The notes: generated by a model from the sequence alone, not told the origin. A stretch of DNA of 64,000 nucleotides from Novilysobacter_A longmucuonensis (GCF_046600735.1 NZ_JBJMAW010000008.1:94053-158052); one strand, 5' to 3'. Positions 23,501 to 32,635 are shown, counted from the stretch's first letter. Program-made: numbers and translations.

Positions 23501-25771
23501 ATGACCCTGCACAACCCGTTTCAGCCCCGCATTGCAGGTCATCTGGGCGCGCCGTGGAACCGGATCGGCGACGATCTGCTGAGCGATGCGGCGCTGGGTG
23601 GAGAGGAATTCGCCGATGTGGTGTCGCTGGCCGCGAAGCTGTGCGGGGCGCCGATCGCGATCCTGGCCGCCGGCCATGGCGAGGCCCTGCGCGTCATCGC
23701 GCAATGCGGGCTGGACGAGGCCGCCGCGGCCGGCAGCGCGCTGTACCGTGCGCCCGGGCCGGAGCTGCCGCTGCTGGCGCTGAACGATGCGAGCGGCGAC
23801 ACGCGCTTCCGGGACGATCCGATGGTGCGCCAGGCCGGCGTGCGCTTCTGCCTGGGCCTGGCGCTGTTCGCCGGCGACGGGCAGTGCCTGGGCGTGCTCG
23901 GCGTGGCCGACACCGCGGCGCGGCCCGACGTGACCCAGGCCACCGAAACCCTGGAGCGGCTGGGCCGGCTCGCCGCGCGCCTGCTCGAGCGCCATCAGTT
24001 GCAGCGGCGCAACCGCATCGCCGCGCAGATCATGCAGGCTGACTTCAGCGCGGTAGTCGTGACCGATGCGCGTGGCGACGTGGTGTTCGTCAACCGTGCG
24101 GCGCAGGCACTGTTCGGCAGCGGCGCGCGCGCGATGCGCGGCCAGCCGATCGAGTTGCTGTTTCCGCCGCACCTGCAGGACGACCCCGCCGCCGCGGCCG
24201 CATGGCTGCAACCAGCCGGCGCCCCCCCGGCACATCGCGAGGACCCGCTCCACCTGCGCACCGCCGGGCGCGACGGCGAGCCGCGCACGCTGGAGGCGGC
24301 GCGTTGCGCCTGGCGGGTCAGCGATGGCCAGGGCGTCGCGCTGATCCTGCGCGACATCACCGAGCATCTGCGCCAGCAGGCGCACCTGCGCAGGATCGCG
24401 TTGTACGACACCCTGACCGAGCTGCCTAACCGCAACGCGCTGGTCGAGGCATTGACCGCACGGCTGCACACCGACGATCCGCATGCCCGCCGGCAGACGC
24501 TGGCGGTGGCGTTGCTGAAGCTCGACAACTTCAAGAGCCTCAACGACACGCTGGGCCACACGGTCGGCGATGCGGTGCTGCGCGAGACCGCCACCCGCAT
24601 GCGCGCCATGCTGGACGACGAGGCGATGCTCGCGCGCTTTGGCGGCAACGAGTTCGCGATGCTGTTGCCCAACACTGCGCAGCTGTCCGGGCCGTTACTG
24701 TCGGTGCAGCTGCAACCCCTGCTGGCCGCGATCTCGCAGCCGTTCCTGATCGACGGCCATACCATCCACCTCGACGCCAGCATCGGACTGGCCGTGCACG
24801 AGGCCGGCATCGGCGGCGACGACCTGATCTCGCGCGCCGACCTCGCGCTGTACCGGGCCAAGACGGTCGGCGGGCGCCAGGTGTGCCTGTTTGACCCCGA
24901 CATGCGGCAGCAAGTGCTCGACCGCCGCCAGCTCGACATGGAGCTGCGTCGCGCGCATGCCTCTGGCGAGTTCGAGCTGCACTACCAGCCGCAGATCGAT
25001 CTGCGCACCGGCCGCACCGTCGGCGCCGAGGCGCTGCTGCGCTGGCGCCATCCGCAACGCGGCCTGCTGTCGCCGGTGGCGTTCATCGAGGCGCTGTCGA
25101 GCAGTCCGGTCGCCGCCGATGTCGGGCGCTGGATCCTGCAGCGCGCCTGCATTGATGCCGCCCGCTGGCCCCAGATCGGCGGGCGCGATGTCACCATCGC
25201 GATCAACCTGTTTCCGGTGCAGGTCAACGACGGCCGGCTGCAGCTCGAGGTCGACCATGCGCTGAGCGCCAGCGGACTGGCGCCGGGCCGGCTGGAACTG
25301 GAGATCACCGAGTCGATCGCGCTGCGTCCCGACGACAGCGCGGCGGTCACCCTGGCATCGCTGCGCGATCGCGGTATCCGGCTGGCGTTCGACGACTTCG
25401 GCACCGGTTACGCCTCGCTGTCGATGCTGCAGCGGTTCCCGATCGACCGGGTCAAGATCGACCGCTCGTTCGTGCGCGACATGCTCGACAACCACAGCGA
25501 TGCGGCGATCGTGCGCTCGATCGTGCTGATCTCGCGCAACCTGGACCTGCACGTGGTCGCCGAGGGCGTGGAGACGCTGGGCCAGGCCGACATACTGCGC
25601 GGACTCGGCTGCCAGGGCGCGCAGGGCTACCTGTATGCGCCGGCGCTGGACTCGAAGTCGTTCGATGCGTGGCTGGCCCGCCAGCTGCGCGATTCCGGTG
25701 GCGGACCGTGGCGCCACCTGTCGGGCAGCGACCTGCCCGACAACGGCATGACGAGTCGCGCCGATGGCTGA
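23501..25771 (+). CDS. GAF-PAS-GGDEF-EAL c-di-GMP phosphodiesterase
   Basis: This is a 756-residue cytoplasmic signalling protein with a GAF domain (about 20-165), a PAS domain (about 175-295, DFSAVVVTDARGDVVFVNRA), a GGDEF domain (about 305-470) and an EAL domain (about 480-735). The GGDEF motif is GGNEF and no RxxD inhibitory site precedes it, so cyclase activity is doubtful. The EAL domain is complete: AEALLRWRHP, INLFPVQ, LELEITES, AFDDFGTGYASL, VKIDRSF and VAEGVET. The expected activity is c-di-GMP hydrolysis. The ATG at 23501 follows AAGGACG. It overlaps cheR by eight bases, so it is coupled to the adaptation enzymes. Confidence 0.92.
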   Translation: MTLHNPFQPRIAGHLGAPWNRIGDDLLSDAALGGEEFADVVSLAAKLCGAPIAILAAGHGEALRVIAQCGLDEAAAAGSALYRAPGPELPLLALNDASGDTRFRDDPMVRQAGVRFCLGLALFAGDGQCLGVLGVADTAARPDVTQATETLERLGRLAARLLERHQLQRRNRIAAQIMQADFSAVVVTDARGDVVFVNRAAQALFGSGARAMRGQPIELLFPPHLQDDPAAAAAWLQPAGAPPAHREDPLHLRTAGRDGEPRTLEAARCAWRVSDGQGVALILRDITEHLRQQAHLRRIALYDTLTELPNRNALVEALTARLHTDDPHARRQTLAVALLKLDNFKSLNDTLGHTVGDAVLRETATRMRAMLDDEAMLARFGGNEFAMLLPNTAQLSGPLLSVQLQPLLAAISQPFLIDGHTIHLDASIGLAVHEAGIGGDDLISRADLALYRAKTVGGRQVCLFDPDMRQQVLDRRQLDMELRRAHASGEFELHYQPQIDLRTGRTVGAEALLRWRHPQRGLLSPVAFIEALSSSPVAADVGRWILQRACIDAARWPQIGGRDVTIAINLFPVQVNDGRLQLEVDHALSASGLAPGRLELEITESIALRPDDSAAVTLASLRDRGIRLAFDDFGTGYASLSMLQRFPIDRVKIDRSFVRDMLDNHSDAAIVRSIVLISRNLDLHVVAEGVETLGQADILRGLGCQGAQGYLYAPALDSKSFDAWLARQLRDSGGGPWRHLSGSDLPDNGMTSRADG

Positions 25772-26696
25772 GGCTGCTGCCGTCGCTGCGCGCGACGATC
25801 ACGACGACCGCGCCTTCGCGTTCGATGAGCGGGATTTCCGCCGCATCTGCCGGCTGATCCACGAGCACGCCGGCATCGCGCTGGGGCCGCACAAGCGCGA
25901 CATGGTCTACGGCCGCCTGGCGCGGCGCCTGCGCGCCCATGGCCTGGAGCGCTTCTGCGACTACCTCGATGCGCTGGAGGCCGGCACGTTGGCCGTCGGC
26001 GGGGAGGAAGAATGGCAGGCGTTCGTCAATGCGCTGACCACCAACCTGACCTCGTTCTTCCGCGAGGCGTACCACTTCGATGACCTCATCGCCCACCTGC
26101 GCGGCGCCGGCCCGGGGTCCGCCAGCCGGCCGCTGACGATCTGGTGCTGCGCCGCGTCCACCGGCGAGGAGCCCTACTCGCTGGCGATCGCCGCATGCGA
26201 AGCGTTCGGTACGCAGGCGCCGCCGGTGCGCATCCTGGCCACCGACATCGACACCAACGTGCTGCAGACCGCCGCGCGCGGCGTGTACTCGCTGGAGCGC
26301 ATCGCGGCGCTGTCGCTGGAACGCAAGCAGGCGTTCTTCCAGCGCGGCAGCGGACCCAACGCGGAGCTGTGCCGGGTGCGCCCGGCGCTGCAGTCGCTGG
26401 TCACGTTCCGGCCGCTCAACCTGCTGGCCGATGATTACCAGCTGCGCGGCGGTTTCACCGCGGTGTTTTGCCGCAACGTGATGATCTATTTCGACAAGCC
26501 GACCCAGTACCAGGTACTGGGGCGCATCGCGCCATTGCTGGGACCCGACGGGCTGCTGTTCGCCGGCCATTCCGAGAGTTTCACCCACGCCCACAACCTG
26601 GTCGTGCCGTGCGGGCGCACCACCTACCGCGCGGCCGGTGCGACGCCACGTCCGGAAGGACGCGGCAACGGCGTGGCTTTGGGGGCAAGGCGATGA
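25764..26696 (+). CDS. cheR: Chemotaxis protein methyltransferase CheR
   Basis: CheR methylates glutamates on chemoreceptors with S-adenosylmethionine. The 310-residue protein has the N-terminal helical domain (DFRRICRLIHEHAGIALGPH, KRDMVYGRLARRLR) and the SAM-binding domain (WCCAASTGEEPYSLAI, RILATDIDTNVL, VFCRNVMIYFDKPTQ). The beta-subdomain between them is what docks receptor pentapeptides, and both big receptors here end in such peptides. The ATG lies inside the end of the upstream EAL gene (ATGGCTGA overlap), and cheD begins in its stop codon. Confidence 0.95.
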   Translation: MAEAAAVAARDDHDDRAFAFDERDFRRICRLIHEHAGIALGPHKRDMVYGRLARRLRAHGLERFCDYLDALEAGTLAVGGEEEWQAFVNALTTNLTSFFREAYHFDDLIAHLRGAGPGSASRPLTIWCCAASTGEEPYSLAIAACEAFGTQAPPVRILATDIDTNVLQTAARGVYSLERIAALSLERKQAFFQRGSGPNAELCRVRPALQSLVTFRPLNLLADDYQLRGGFTAVFCRNVMIYFDKPTQYQVLGRIAPLLGPDGLLFAGHSESFTHAHNLVVPCGRTTYRAAGATPRPEGRGNGVALGARR

Positions 26697-27304
26697 ACGC
26701 CGCCGTGCTGCCGCTGGCCGAAGCCGCGCCGGATACCTACTACGACAGTGCGCTGCAGACCGAGGCGATCAAGCTGCTGCCGGCCGACTATGTCGTGACC
26801 GATCAGCCGCTGGCGCTGGTCACCCTGCTGGGCTCGTGCGTGGCCGCGTGCCTGTACGATCCCGCGCTGGCGGTGGGCGGCATGAACCACTTCATGCTGC
26901 CCGACGGCGGCCAGGACCGCGGCGGCGACACCGTCAGCGCGCGCTACGGCATGCATGCGATGGAGCTGCTGATCAACGGCCTGCTCAAGCGCGGCGCGCG
27001 CCGGCCGCGGCTGCTGGCCAAGGTGTTCGGCGGCGGCAACGTGCTCAGCGGCTTCCATACCGATCCGATCGGCACCCGCAACGCGCGCTTCGTGCTGGAG
27101 TACCTGCAGGCCGAGCGCATCCCGGTGCTGGCGCAGGACTTGGGCGATATCCACCCGCGCAAGGTGTGCTTCTTCGCCCAGACCGGCCGCGCCCTGGTGC
27201 GCCGCCTGCCGGCCACCCGCGACAGCGAGATCGCCAAGGTCGAACGCGCCTACTACGGCACCCTGACACGCGCACCGGTGACGGGCAGCGTGGAACTGTT
27301 CTGA
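26693..27304 (+). CDS. cheD: Chemoreceptor glutamine deamidase CheD, with GSVELF tail
   Basis: CheD deamidates receptor glutamines so that they can be methylated. The 203-residue protein keeps the catalytic Cys in TLLGSCVAACLYD, the His in GGMNHFMLP, and the region KVFGGGNVLSGFHTDPIGTR. It is longer than minimal CheD because of an N-terminal extension of about 30 residues and a C-terminal tail. That tail ends GSVELF, identical to the end of the small MCP-like protein encoded at 28596-29768. The start overlaps the cheR stop as ATGA, which indicates translational coupling. Confidence 0.94.
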   Translation: MNAAVLPLAEAAPDTYYDSALQTEAIKLLPADYVVTDQPLALVTLLGSCVAACLYDPALAVGGMNHFMLPDGGQDRGGDTVSARYGMHAMELLINGLLKRGARRPRLLAKVFGGGNVLSGFHTDPIGTRNARFVLEYLQAERIPVLAQDLGDIHPRKVCFFAQTGRALVRRLPATRDSEIAKVERAYYGTLTRAPVTGSVELF

Positions 27305-27305
27305 G

Positions 27306-28370
27306 GTGGTGGCCGTGCTCCAAGCGCCCGAGGCGAGGCCGCGCATACCCGTAAAAGTGCTGGTCATCGATGATTCGGCGCTGATCCGCAAACTGATGAC
27401 GGAGTTGCTTGGCGCCGATCCGGACATCGAGGTGGTCGGCGTGGCGGCCGATCCGTTCATCGCGCGCGACAAGATCAAGCAGCTCGCGCCCGACGTGCTC
27501 ACGCTGGACGTCGAGATGCCGCGCATGGACGGCCTGACCTTCCTGCAGAACCTGATGCGGCTGCGGCCGATGCCGGTGGTGATGGTGTCCTCGCTGACCG
27601 AACAGGGCGCGGCGGTGACACTGGACGCGCTGGCGCTGGGCGCGGTCGATTTCATCGCCAAGCCCAAGCTCGATGTCGCCCGCGGCCTGGCCGGCTATGC
27701 CCAGCTGCTGACCGAGAAGGTCAAGCAGGCCGCGCAGGCGCGGGTCGCACCGGTGCTGGCCCCATCGGCGGCGCCCCGCAGCGCCGGTCCGATCGCCTAC
27801 CGCACCACCGATCGCGTGCTCGCGATCGGCGCCTCCACCGGAGGGACCGAGGCGATCCGTCAGGTGCTCTCGACGATGCCGGCCGACGCGCCGGCGGTGG
27901 TCATCGCCCAGCACATCCCGGCGGCGTTCAGCAGCGCCTTCGCTCAGCGCCTGGACCGCAACAGCCGCATGACCGTCGTCGAGGCCATGTGCGACCAGCC
28001 ATTGCTGCCCGGCCACGCCTACCTCGCGCCCGGTGGCCGCCACCTGCGCGTGGAGCGCAGCGGCGCACGCTGGATGGCCCGGCTCGGCGACGACGACATG
28101 GTGCGCGGCCATCGCCCGAGCGTCGACGTGCTGTTCGAATCGCTCGCCCGCCATGCCGGCGCCAACGCCGGCGCGGCATTGCTGACCGGCATGGGCAACG
28201 ACGGCGCCCACGGCCTGCTGGCGCTGCGCCGGGCCGGCGCGGTGACCATCGCCCAGGACCGTGCCAGCAGCGTGATCTGGGGCATGCCCGGCGCCGCCGT
28301 GGCGTTGGATGCGGCGCAGGATGTGATTCCCCTGACCCGCATCACCGAACGATTGCTCCAGGCGCCATAG
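27306..28370 (+). CDS. cheB: Chemotaxis response regulator and methylesterase CheB
   Basis: CheB removes receptor methyl groups when phosphorylated by CheA. The 354-residue protein has a receiver domain with the acidic pair in LVIDDSALIR, phosphoacceptor D68 (LTLDVEMPRMDG) and the Lys in FIAKPKLD. An Ala-rich linker precedes the C-terminal esterase with catalytic S177 (GASTGGTEA), H203 (AQHIP) and D299 (TGMGNDG). It starts with GTG one base after the cheD stop codon; a second GTG follows directly. It is the last gene of the operon. Confidence 0.95.
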   Translation: MVAVLQAPEARPRIPVKVLVIDDSALIRKLMTELLGADPDIEVVGVAADPFIARDKIKQLAPDVLTLDVEMPRMDGLTFLQNLMRLRPMPVVMVSSLTEQGAAVTLDALALGAVDFIAKPKLDVARGLAGYAQLLTEKVKQAAQARVAPVLAPSAAPRSAGPIAYRTTDRVLAIGASTGGTEAIRQVLSTMPADAPAVVIAQHIPAAFSSAFAQRLDRNSRMTVVEAMCDQPLLPGHAYLAPGGRHLRVERSGARWMARLGDDDMVRGHRPSVDVLFESLARHAGANAGAALLTGMGNDGAHGLLALRRAGAVTIAQDRASSVIWGMPGAAVALDAAQDVIPLTRITERLLQAP

Positions 28371-28412
28371 GACGGGCTCTACCGTGACCTGGTGCGCAAT
28401 CAAAAGCTTTTT

Positions 28413-28495
28413 GACACGGATCAGCGCGAAAAAAAGCGGATAAGGCATTTCATCCTGGAAAGCTCTATCCGCTTTTTTTCGCTCTGATCCGCGTC
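28413..28495. repeat. Dispersed inverted repeat, family E copy 1
   Basis: GACACGGATCAGCGCGAAAA, then AAAGCGGATA, faces TATCCGCTTTTTTTCGCTCT, then GATCCGCGTC, across 23 bases. A related copy lies at 54637-54743. Its stem and T-run probably also end the cheB transcript. Confidence 0.75.
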
Positions 28496-28537
28496 GAATG
28501 CTCCTGGGTTCGATTCGGCAAAAGCGGAACCGGTCGC

Positions 28538-28564
28538 TAAAGCCCGCCCCTTCGTGGCCGTTAC
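28538..28564 (+). promoter_or_regulatory. Predicted sigma-28 (FliA) promoter of the small MCP-like gene
   Basis: TAAAGCCC, 11 bases, GCCGTTAC, ending 31 bases before the ATG at 28596. The spacing is the same as at the other four sites. Confidence 0.65.
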
Positions 28565-28595
28565 CGGGAGTGACCGCCCCCGCACGAGAGCAGCG

Positions 28596-29768
28596 ATGGA
28601 ATCCCGCGTACTAATTCGCCTGGCAGCACCCCTGGCACTGACCCTTCTCCTGTTCTGCGCCGAATTGTTCGGCTGGCCGGGCGCCGCACGCCTGGGCGCG
28701 CTGGTGGCGCTGACCCTGGCCTGGCTCGGCTTTGCCTGGACCATGTACCGCCCCGGCGGCCAGCAGATGGTGCTGGCGCGTGAGCAGACCCGCCTGCTCG
28801 ACGAACTGCGCAGCTTCGTCGGCGCCGAGGTCAAGGGCTCGCACACCGAGATCGAGCGCACCCGCGAACTGATCCGCGAATCGGTCGCCAAGCTAGGCGG
28901 CAGCTTCGAGGCGGTCAACCGCAAGTCGCGCCAGCAGAGCGAAGTGGTGGCGCGCATCATCGACCGCACCGGCGACGAGAACGGCGGCGGGGTCGACGTG
29001 CACCAGTTCGCGCTGCAGGCCAGCCAGAAGATGGAGCAACTGGTCGAGGCGCTGGAAGCCGTCGCCGGCCAGAGCGGCAACACTGTGACCCATATCGATG
29101 CGATGGCCGACCACCTCGACGGCATCTTCTCGCTGCTGGAGGACGTCAAGTCGATCGCCGACCAGACCAACCTGCTCGCGCTCAATGCCGCGATCGAGGC
29201 GGCGCGTGCCGGCGAGGCGGGCCGCGGCTTCGCGGTGGTCGCCGACGAGGTGCGCAACCTGTCGGAGCGCTCGACCGCGTTCAACGAGCAGATCCGCAAG
29301 CTCGCCCACAGCTCCAAGGACGCGATCGCCAAGGTCCGCGACACCGTCTCGACCATGGCCTCGCGCGACCTGGACCGCTCACGCGGTGCCCGCGCCGAAG
29401 CCGCGGCGATGCTGGAGCGCGTCGACGGCATCAACCGCGGCCTCGGCAACGGCATGCGCGAGATCGCCGAGTGCGGCCGCGCTATCGACGGCTCGGTCGC
29501 CGAAGCGGTGCGCTCGCTGCAGTTCGAGGACATCGCCACCCAGGCGCTCGGCGCCGCCGGCCTGCACCTGGAGCGGCTGAGCGCGATCAACAAGGAGGCC
29601 ACCGCGCTGCAGGATCTGCTGCAGCGCAGCCATCACGACGGCGAGATGAAGAAGGCGCTGAGCGGCATGGTCCAGCGCATCGGCCAGATGCGCAGCGACT
29701 GGGAGCGTCCGCCGCACAAGCCGGTGATGCAGCAGTCGATGGATGCCGGCAGCGTCGAACTGTTCTGA
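28596..29768 (+). CDS. Small MCP-like protein without sensor domain, with CheZ-like motif and GSVELF tail
   Basis: This 390-residue protein has two close membrane helices at the N-terminus (about 6-25 and 32-50) and no periplasmic sensor. A cytoplasmic coiled coil with a receptor signalling hairpin follows (IADQTNLLALNAAIEAARAG, then VVADEVRNLSERS, about 187-226). After the hairpin it has SLQFEDIATQAL (308-319), whose D312-x3-Q316 spacing and flanking Phe match the catalytic DFQDLTGQ helix of CheZ. It ends QQSMDAGSVELF, and the last six residues are identical to the CheD end. It lacks a CheR pentapeptide. It may bring a CheY-P phosphatase-like activity to the array; that is inference. A standard reading is 'methyl-accepting chemotaxis protein'. 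Confidence 0.85.
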   Translation: MESRVLIRLAAPLALTLLLFCAELFGWPGAARLGALVALTLAWLGFAWTMYRPGGQQMVLAREQTRLLDELRSFVGAEVKGSHTEIERTRELIRESVAKLGGSFEAVNRKSRQQSEVVARIIDRTGDENGGGVDVHQFALQASQKMEQLVEALEAVAGQSGNTVTHIDAMADHLDGIFSLLEDVKSIADQTNLLALNAAIEAARAGEAGRGFAVVADEVRNLSERSTAFNEQIRKLAHSSKDAIAKVRDTVSTMASRDLDRSRGARAEAAAMLERVDGINRGLGNGMREIAECGRAIDGSVAEAVRSLQFEDIATQALGAAGLHLERLSAINKEATALQDLLQRSHHDGEMKKALSGMVQRIGQMRSDWERPPHKPVMQQSMDAGSVELF

Positions 29769-29830
29769 GTGGCGCCGGGCCTGCCCGGCGCAAGCTCGAT
29801 GGTGGTTACAGCGGCGGCAGACGGTTGTGG

Positions 29831-29854
29831 TTCGCGGCTGAAGCCGCTCCTACA
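29831..29854 (-). repeat. Single REP in a 299-base gap
   Basis: TTCGCGGCTGAAGCCGCTCC followed by TACA is one reverse REP unit. The rest of the gap (29769-30067), between two convergent genes, shows no further gene or clear terminator. Confidence 0.75.
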
Positions 29855-30067
29855 AGGCGGGCAAACGCCAGGGCTCTGCTCCACTCCACCCACCGCCGCG
29901 CGCGCAAGCCCCACCGGCAACCCGCGCGCGGCATGCGCATCCCGCATCGGCACAAGACGCATTCTCCATGCAGCGTCTCAGCAACCTGCGAAGCCGGTAG
30001 TTCCTGCAGATGCACCCGATCGGCATCGGCCCGCCACCCCGCTTGGGCGTGCAGGCCTGGAGGAAGC

Positions 30068-30955
30068 TCACCGGCGCGCGTGCCACGCTGCCAATAGCAC
30101 CGCCGTTGCGGCGGCGACATTGAGGCTTTCCACCGCTCCGGTGCCGGCGATCGACAGCCGCAGGTCGCAGGCCGCGGCCAGTTCGCGGTCCATGCCCTCG
30201 CCCTCGGCGCCGAGCACGTAGACCATGCGTTCGGGCAAGCGGCCCGCGAATGGATCGTCGCCGCCTTCGACCACCGTCGCGGCCAACGCGAAGCCGGCGC
30301 TGCGCAGTTGCACCAGCGCAGTGTCGCTGCGGCCCAGACGGACCAGCGGCACCGCCTCGGCGCCGCCCTCGGCCACGCGTGCGGCCGCGCCCGACAGCGC
30401 CAGCGTCGAATGCGCCGGCAGCAGCAGCGCGCCGACGCCGAAATGCGCGGCCGAGCGCAGGATCGCGCCGAAATTGTGCGGGTTGCCTACCCCGTCGAGC
30501 CAGATCGCCAGTTGCGGCCCGGCCGGGACTCCACGCAACCAGTCCGCCAGCGGCGCCGGCTCGGTGCGCAGCACGTCGGCGACCACGCCCTCGTGGTGCG
30601 AGCTGGCCGCAAGCTTGTGCAGGTCAGACTCCTCGACCACGCGGTACCCGACGCGCTGGGCCGCGCACCACGACAGCAGAGGGCGCAGCTGGTCGACGCG
30701 AGACTGCGCCAGGTACAGCTTGCGGATCGCCTCGGGACGCTGGGCGAACACCGCCCGCACCGCATTGAGCCCGTGCAGCCGCAACTCGCGCGGCGGCCTG
30801 GCCGGCGCTGGTCCTGCCGGTGTTGATCCTGCCGCCGCGGGCCCTGGCGCGGGCGCATCGTCCGTGCGTTCCCCCGGCCCGCGCTGCGGGCCACGCGTGC
30901 GTGCTCCCGGCGGTTTGGCGCGATCCCAGGGACTCGGCGGTCGTTGCCCGGCCAT
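30068..30955 (-). CDS. rlmB: SpoU/TrmH family rRNA methyltransferase (RlmB-like)
   Basis: This 295-residue RNA ribose 2'-O-methyltransferase most resembles RlmB, which methylates G2251 of 23S rRNA. An Arg/Pro/Gly-rich N-terminal stretch of about 50 residues, absent from E. coli RlmB, precedes the L30e-like RNA-binding domain (LHGLNAVRAVFAQRPEAIRK). The SPOUT domain has the motifs GVGNPHNFGAILRSAAHFG, VYVLGAEGEGM, and LSIAGTGAVESLNVAAATAV. The ATG lies two bases after the stop codon of the upstream symporter gene (TGACCATG), so the two are coupled. Another TrmH-type substrate remains possible. Confidence 0.87.
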   Translation of the reverse strand: MAGQRPPSPWDRAKPPGARTRGPQRGPGERTDDAPAPGPAAAGSTPAGPAPARPPRELRLHGLNAVRAVFAQRPEAIRKLYLAQSRVDQLRPLLSWCAAQRVGYRVVEESDLHKLAASSHHEGVVADVLRTEPAPLADWLRGVPAGPQLAIWLDGVGNPHNFGAILRSAAHFGVGALLLPAHSTLALSGAAARVAEGGAEAVPLVRLGRSDTALVQLRSAGFALAATVVEGGDDPFAGRLPERMVYVLGAEGEGMDRELAAACDLRLSIAGTGAVESLNVAAATAVLLAAWHARR

Positions 30956-30957
30956 GG

Positions 30958-32406
30958 TCAGCCGTCGCGGTCTTGGAGCTTCTCGCGCCACAGCTCGGCA
31001 TGGCGGATGCCGAGCGCGTCGGGGTCGAACACCGGATCGCGCCCGGCCTTCTTCTGCGCCTCGTAGTCGCGCAGCGCCTGGAAAGCCGGTTTCTGCAGGA
31101 TCAGGATCGCGATCAGGTTGAGCCACGCCATCAGGCCGACGCCGATGTCACCCAGCCCCCAGGCCAGCGCCGCGCTCTTGACCGCGCCGTAGGCCACCGC
31201 CGCCAGGATGCCGACCCGCAGCGCCAGCGTCAGCCACGGGCGGTGCACCTTGCGGTTGATGTAGGCGATGTTGGTCTCGGCCATGTAGTAGTAGGCCAGG
31301 ATGGTGGTGAAGGCGAAGAACAGCAGCGCCAGCGCGACGAAGCCCGCGCCCCAGCCCGGCAGCACCGATTCGACCGCGGCCTGGGCGAAGCCGGGCCCGG
31401 CCTCCACGCCGGGCAATGCGTTGACCAGTATCGCCCCATCGGGACCGACCACGTTGTACATGCCGGTGGAGAGGATCAAAAACGCGGTGGCCGAGCACAC
31501 CAGCAGCGTGTCGACGTAGACCGAGAACGCCTGCACGTAACCCTGCTTGGCCGGGTGCGAGACTTCCGCCGCGGCCGCCGCATGCGGGCCGGTGCCCTGC
31601 CCGGCCTCGTTGGAGTAGATGCCGCGCTTGACCCCCCATTCGATCGCGAGGCCGAGCACCGCGCCGAAACCGGCATGCCAGCCGAAAGCACTGTTGAGGA
31701 TCAGCATGAACATGTCGGGCAGGCGATCGACGTTGAGCAACAGGATGCCGATCGCGATCACCATGTAGGCCAGCGCCATGAACGGCACCACCACCTGGGC
31801 GAAGTGCGCGATGCGCTTGACCCCGCCGAAGATGATGAAGCCCAATACCGCCACGACCGCGGTGGCGGTCGCCCACGACGGGATGCCCCAGGCGGTGGTC
31901 AGCCCCGAGGAGATCGCGTTGGCCTGCACGCCCGGCAGCAGCAGCCCGGTGGCGATGATGGTGACCAGCGCGAACAGCCACGCGTACCACTTCTGGCCCA
32001 TCGCCTTTTCGATGTAATAGGCCGGGCCGCCGCGGTACTGGCCGTTGTCGTCCTTCTCCTTGTAGATCTGCGCCAGGGTCGATTCGACGTACGCCGTCGA
32101 TGCGCCGAGGAATGCCACCACCCACATCCAGAACACCGCGCCGGGCCCGCCGAAGGCGATCGCGGTGGCGACGCCGGCGATGTTGCCGGTGCCCACCCGG
32201 CCCGACAGCGAGATCGCCAGCGCCTGGAACGAGGACACTCCGGCGTCGGACGATTGCCCACGGAAGATCAGCCGGATCATCTCGCCGAAGCCGCGCACCT
32301 GCATGAAGCGCGTGCGAATCGAGAAGTACAGGCCGGCGCCCAGGCACAGGTAGATCAGGGCCGGGCTCCAGATGACGCTGTTCAGCGCGTTGACCAAATT
32401 TTCCAC
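30958..32406 (-). CDS. Alanine/sodium symporter, AGCS family
   Basis: This is a 482-residue inner-membrane symporter for small neutral amino acids, driven by sodium (or protons). AGCS signatures are visible: GRVGTGNIAGVATAIAFGGP (ligand-site helix), STLAQIYKEKDDNGQYRGGP, EWGVKRGIYSNEAGQGTGPH and FFAFTTILAYYYMAETN. About eleven hydrophobic helices fill the chain. The start is a GTG at 32406, supported by AAGGGAC upstream; longer frames run into repeats and give non-membrane residues. rlmB follows in the same transcript, an unusual partner with no obvious functional link. Confidence 0.92.
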   Translation of the reverse strand: MENLVNALNSVIWSPALIYLCLGAGLYFSIRTRFMQVRGFGEMIRLIFRGQSSDAGVSSFQALAISLSGRVGTGNIAGVATAIAFGGPGAVFWMWVVAFLGASTAYVESTLAQIYKEKDDNGQYRGGPAYYIEKAMGQKWYAWLFALVTIIATGLLLPGVQANAISSGLTTAWGIPSWATATAVVAVLGFIIFGGVKRIAHFAQVVVPFMALAYMVIAIGILLLNVDRLPDMFMLILNSAFGWHAGFGAVLGLAIEWGVKRGIYSNEAGQGTGPHAAAAAEVSHPAKQGYVQAFSVYVDTLLVCSATAFLILSTGMYNVVGPDGAILVNALPGVEAGPGFAQAAVESVLPGWGAGFVALALLFFAFTTILAYYYMAETNIAYINRKVHRPWLTLALRVGILAAVAYGAVKSAALAWGLGDIGVGLMAWLNLIAILILQKPAFQALRDYEAQKKAGRDPVFDPDALGIRHAELWREKLQDRDG

Positions 32407-32521
32407 GTGGCGTTGTCCCTTGGAAGCGTTAGTGGATGCATTGAAAGCGCCGGCGCGCCGGCGGCAGACCCGCACCTTAACCGGATTTGCGGATATCAAG
32501 GAAACCGGTGTCGCGATTCCC

Positions 32522-32620
32522 TGTAGGAGCGGCCCATGGCCGCGACCGGCAATCAAACGCGATGCGATCATCCACCGGGCCGCGTGCAGAAAAGCATCGC
32601 GGGCATGGCCCGCCCCTACC
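32522..32620. repeat. REP dimer between the symporter and RND genes
   Basis: TGTAGGAGCGGCCCATGGCC faces GCGGGCATGGCCCGCCCCTA across a spacer of about 55 bases. Confidence 0.8.
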
Positions 32621-32635
32621 GGGGATTACGCGGCT

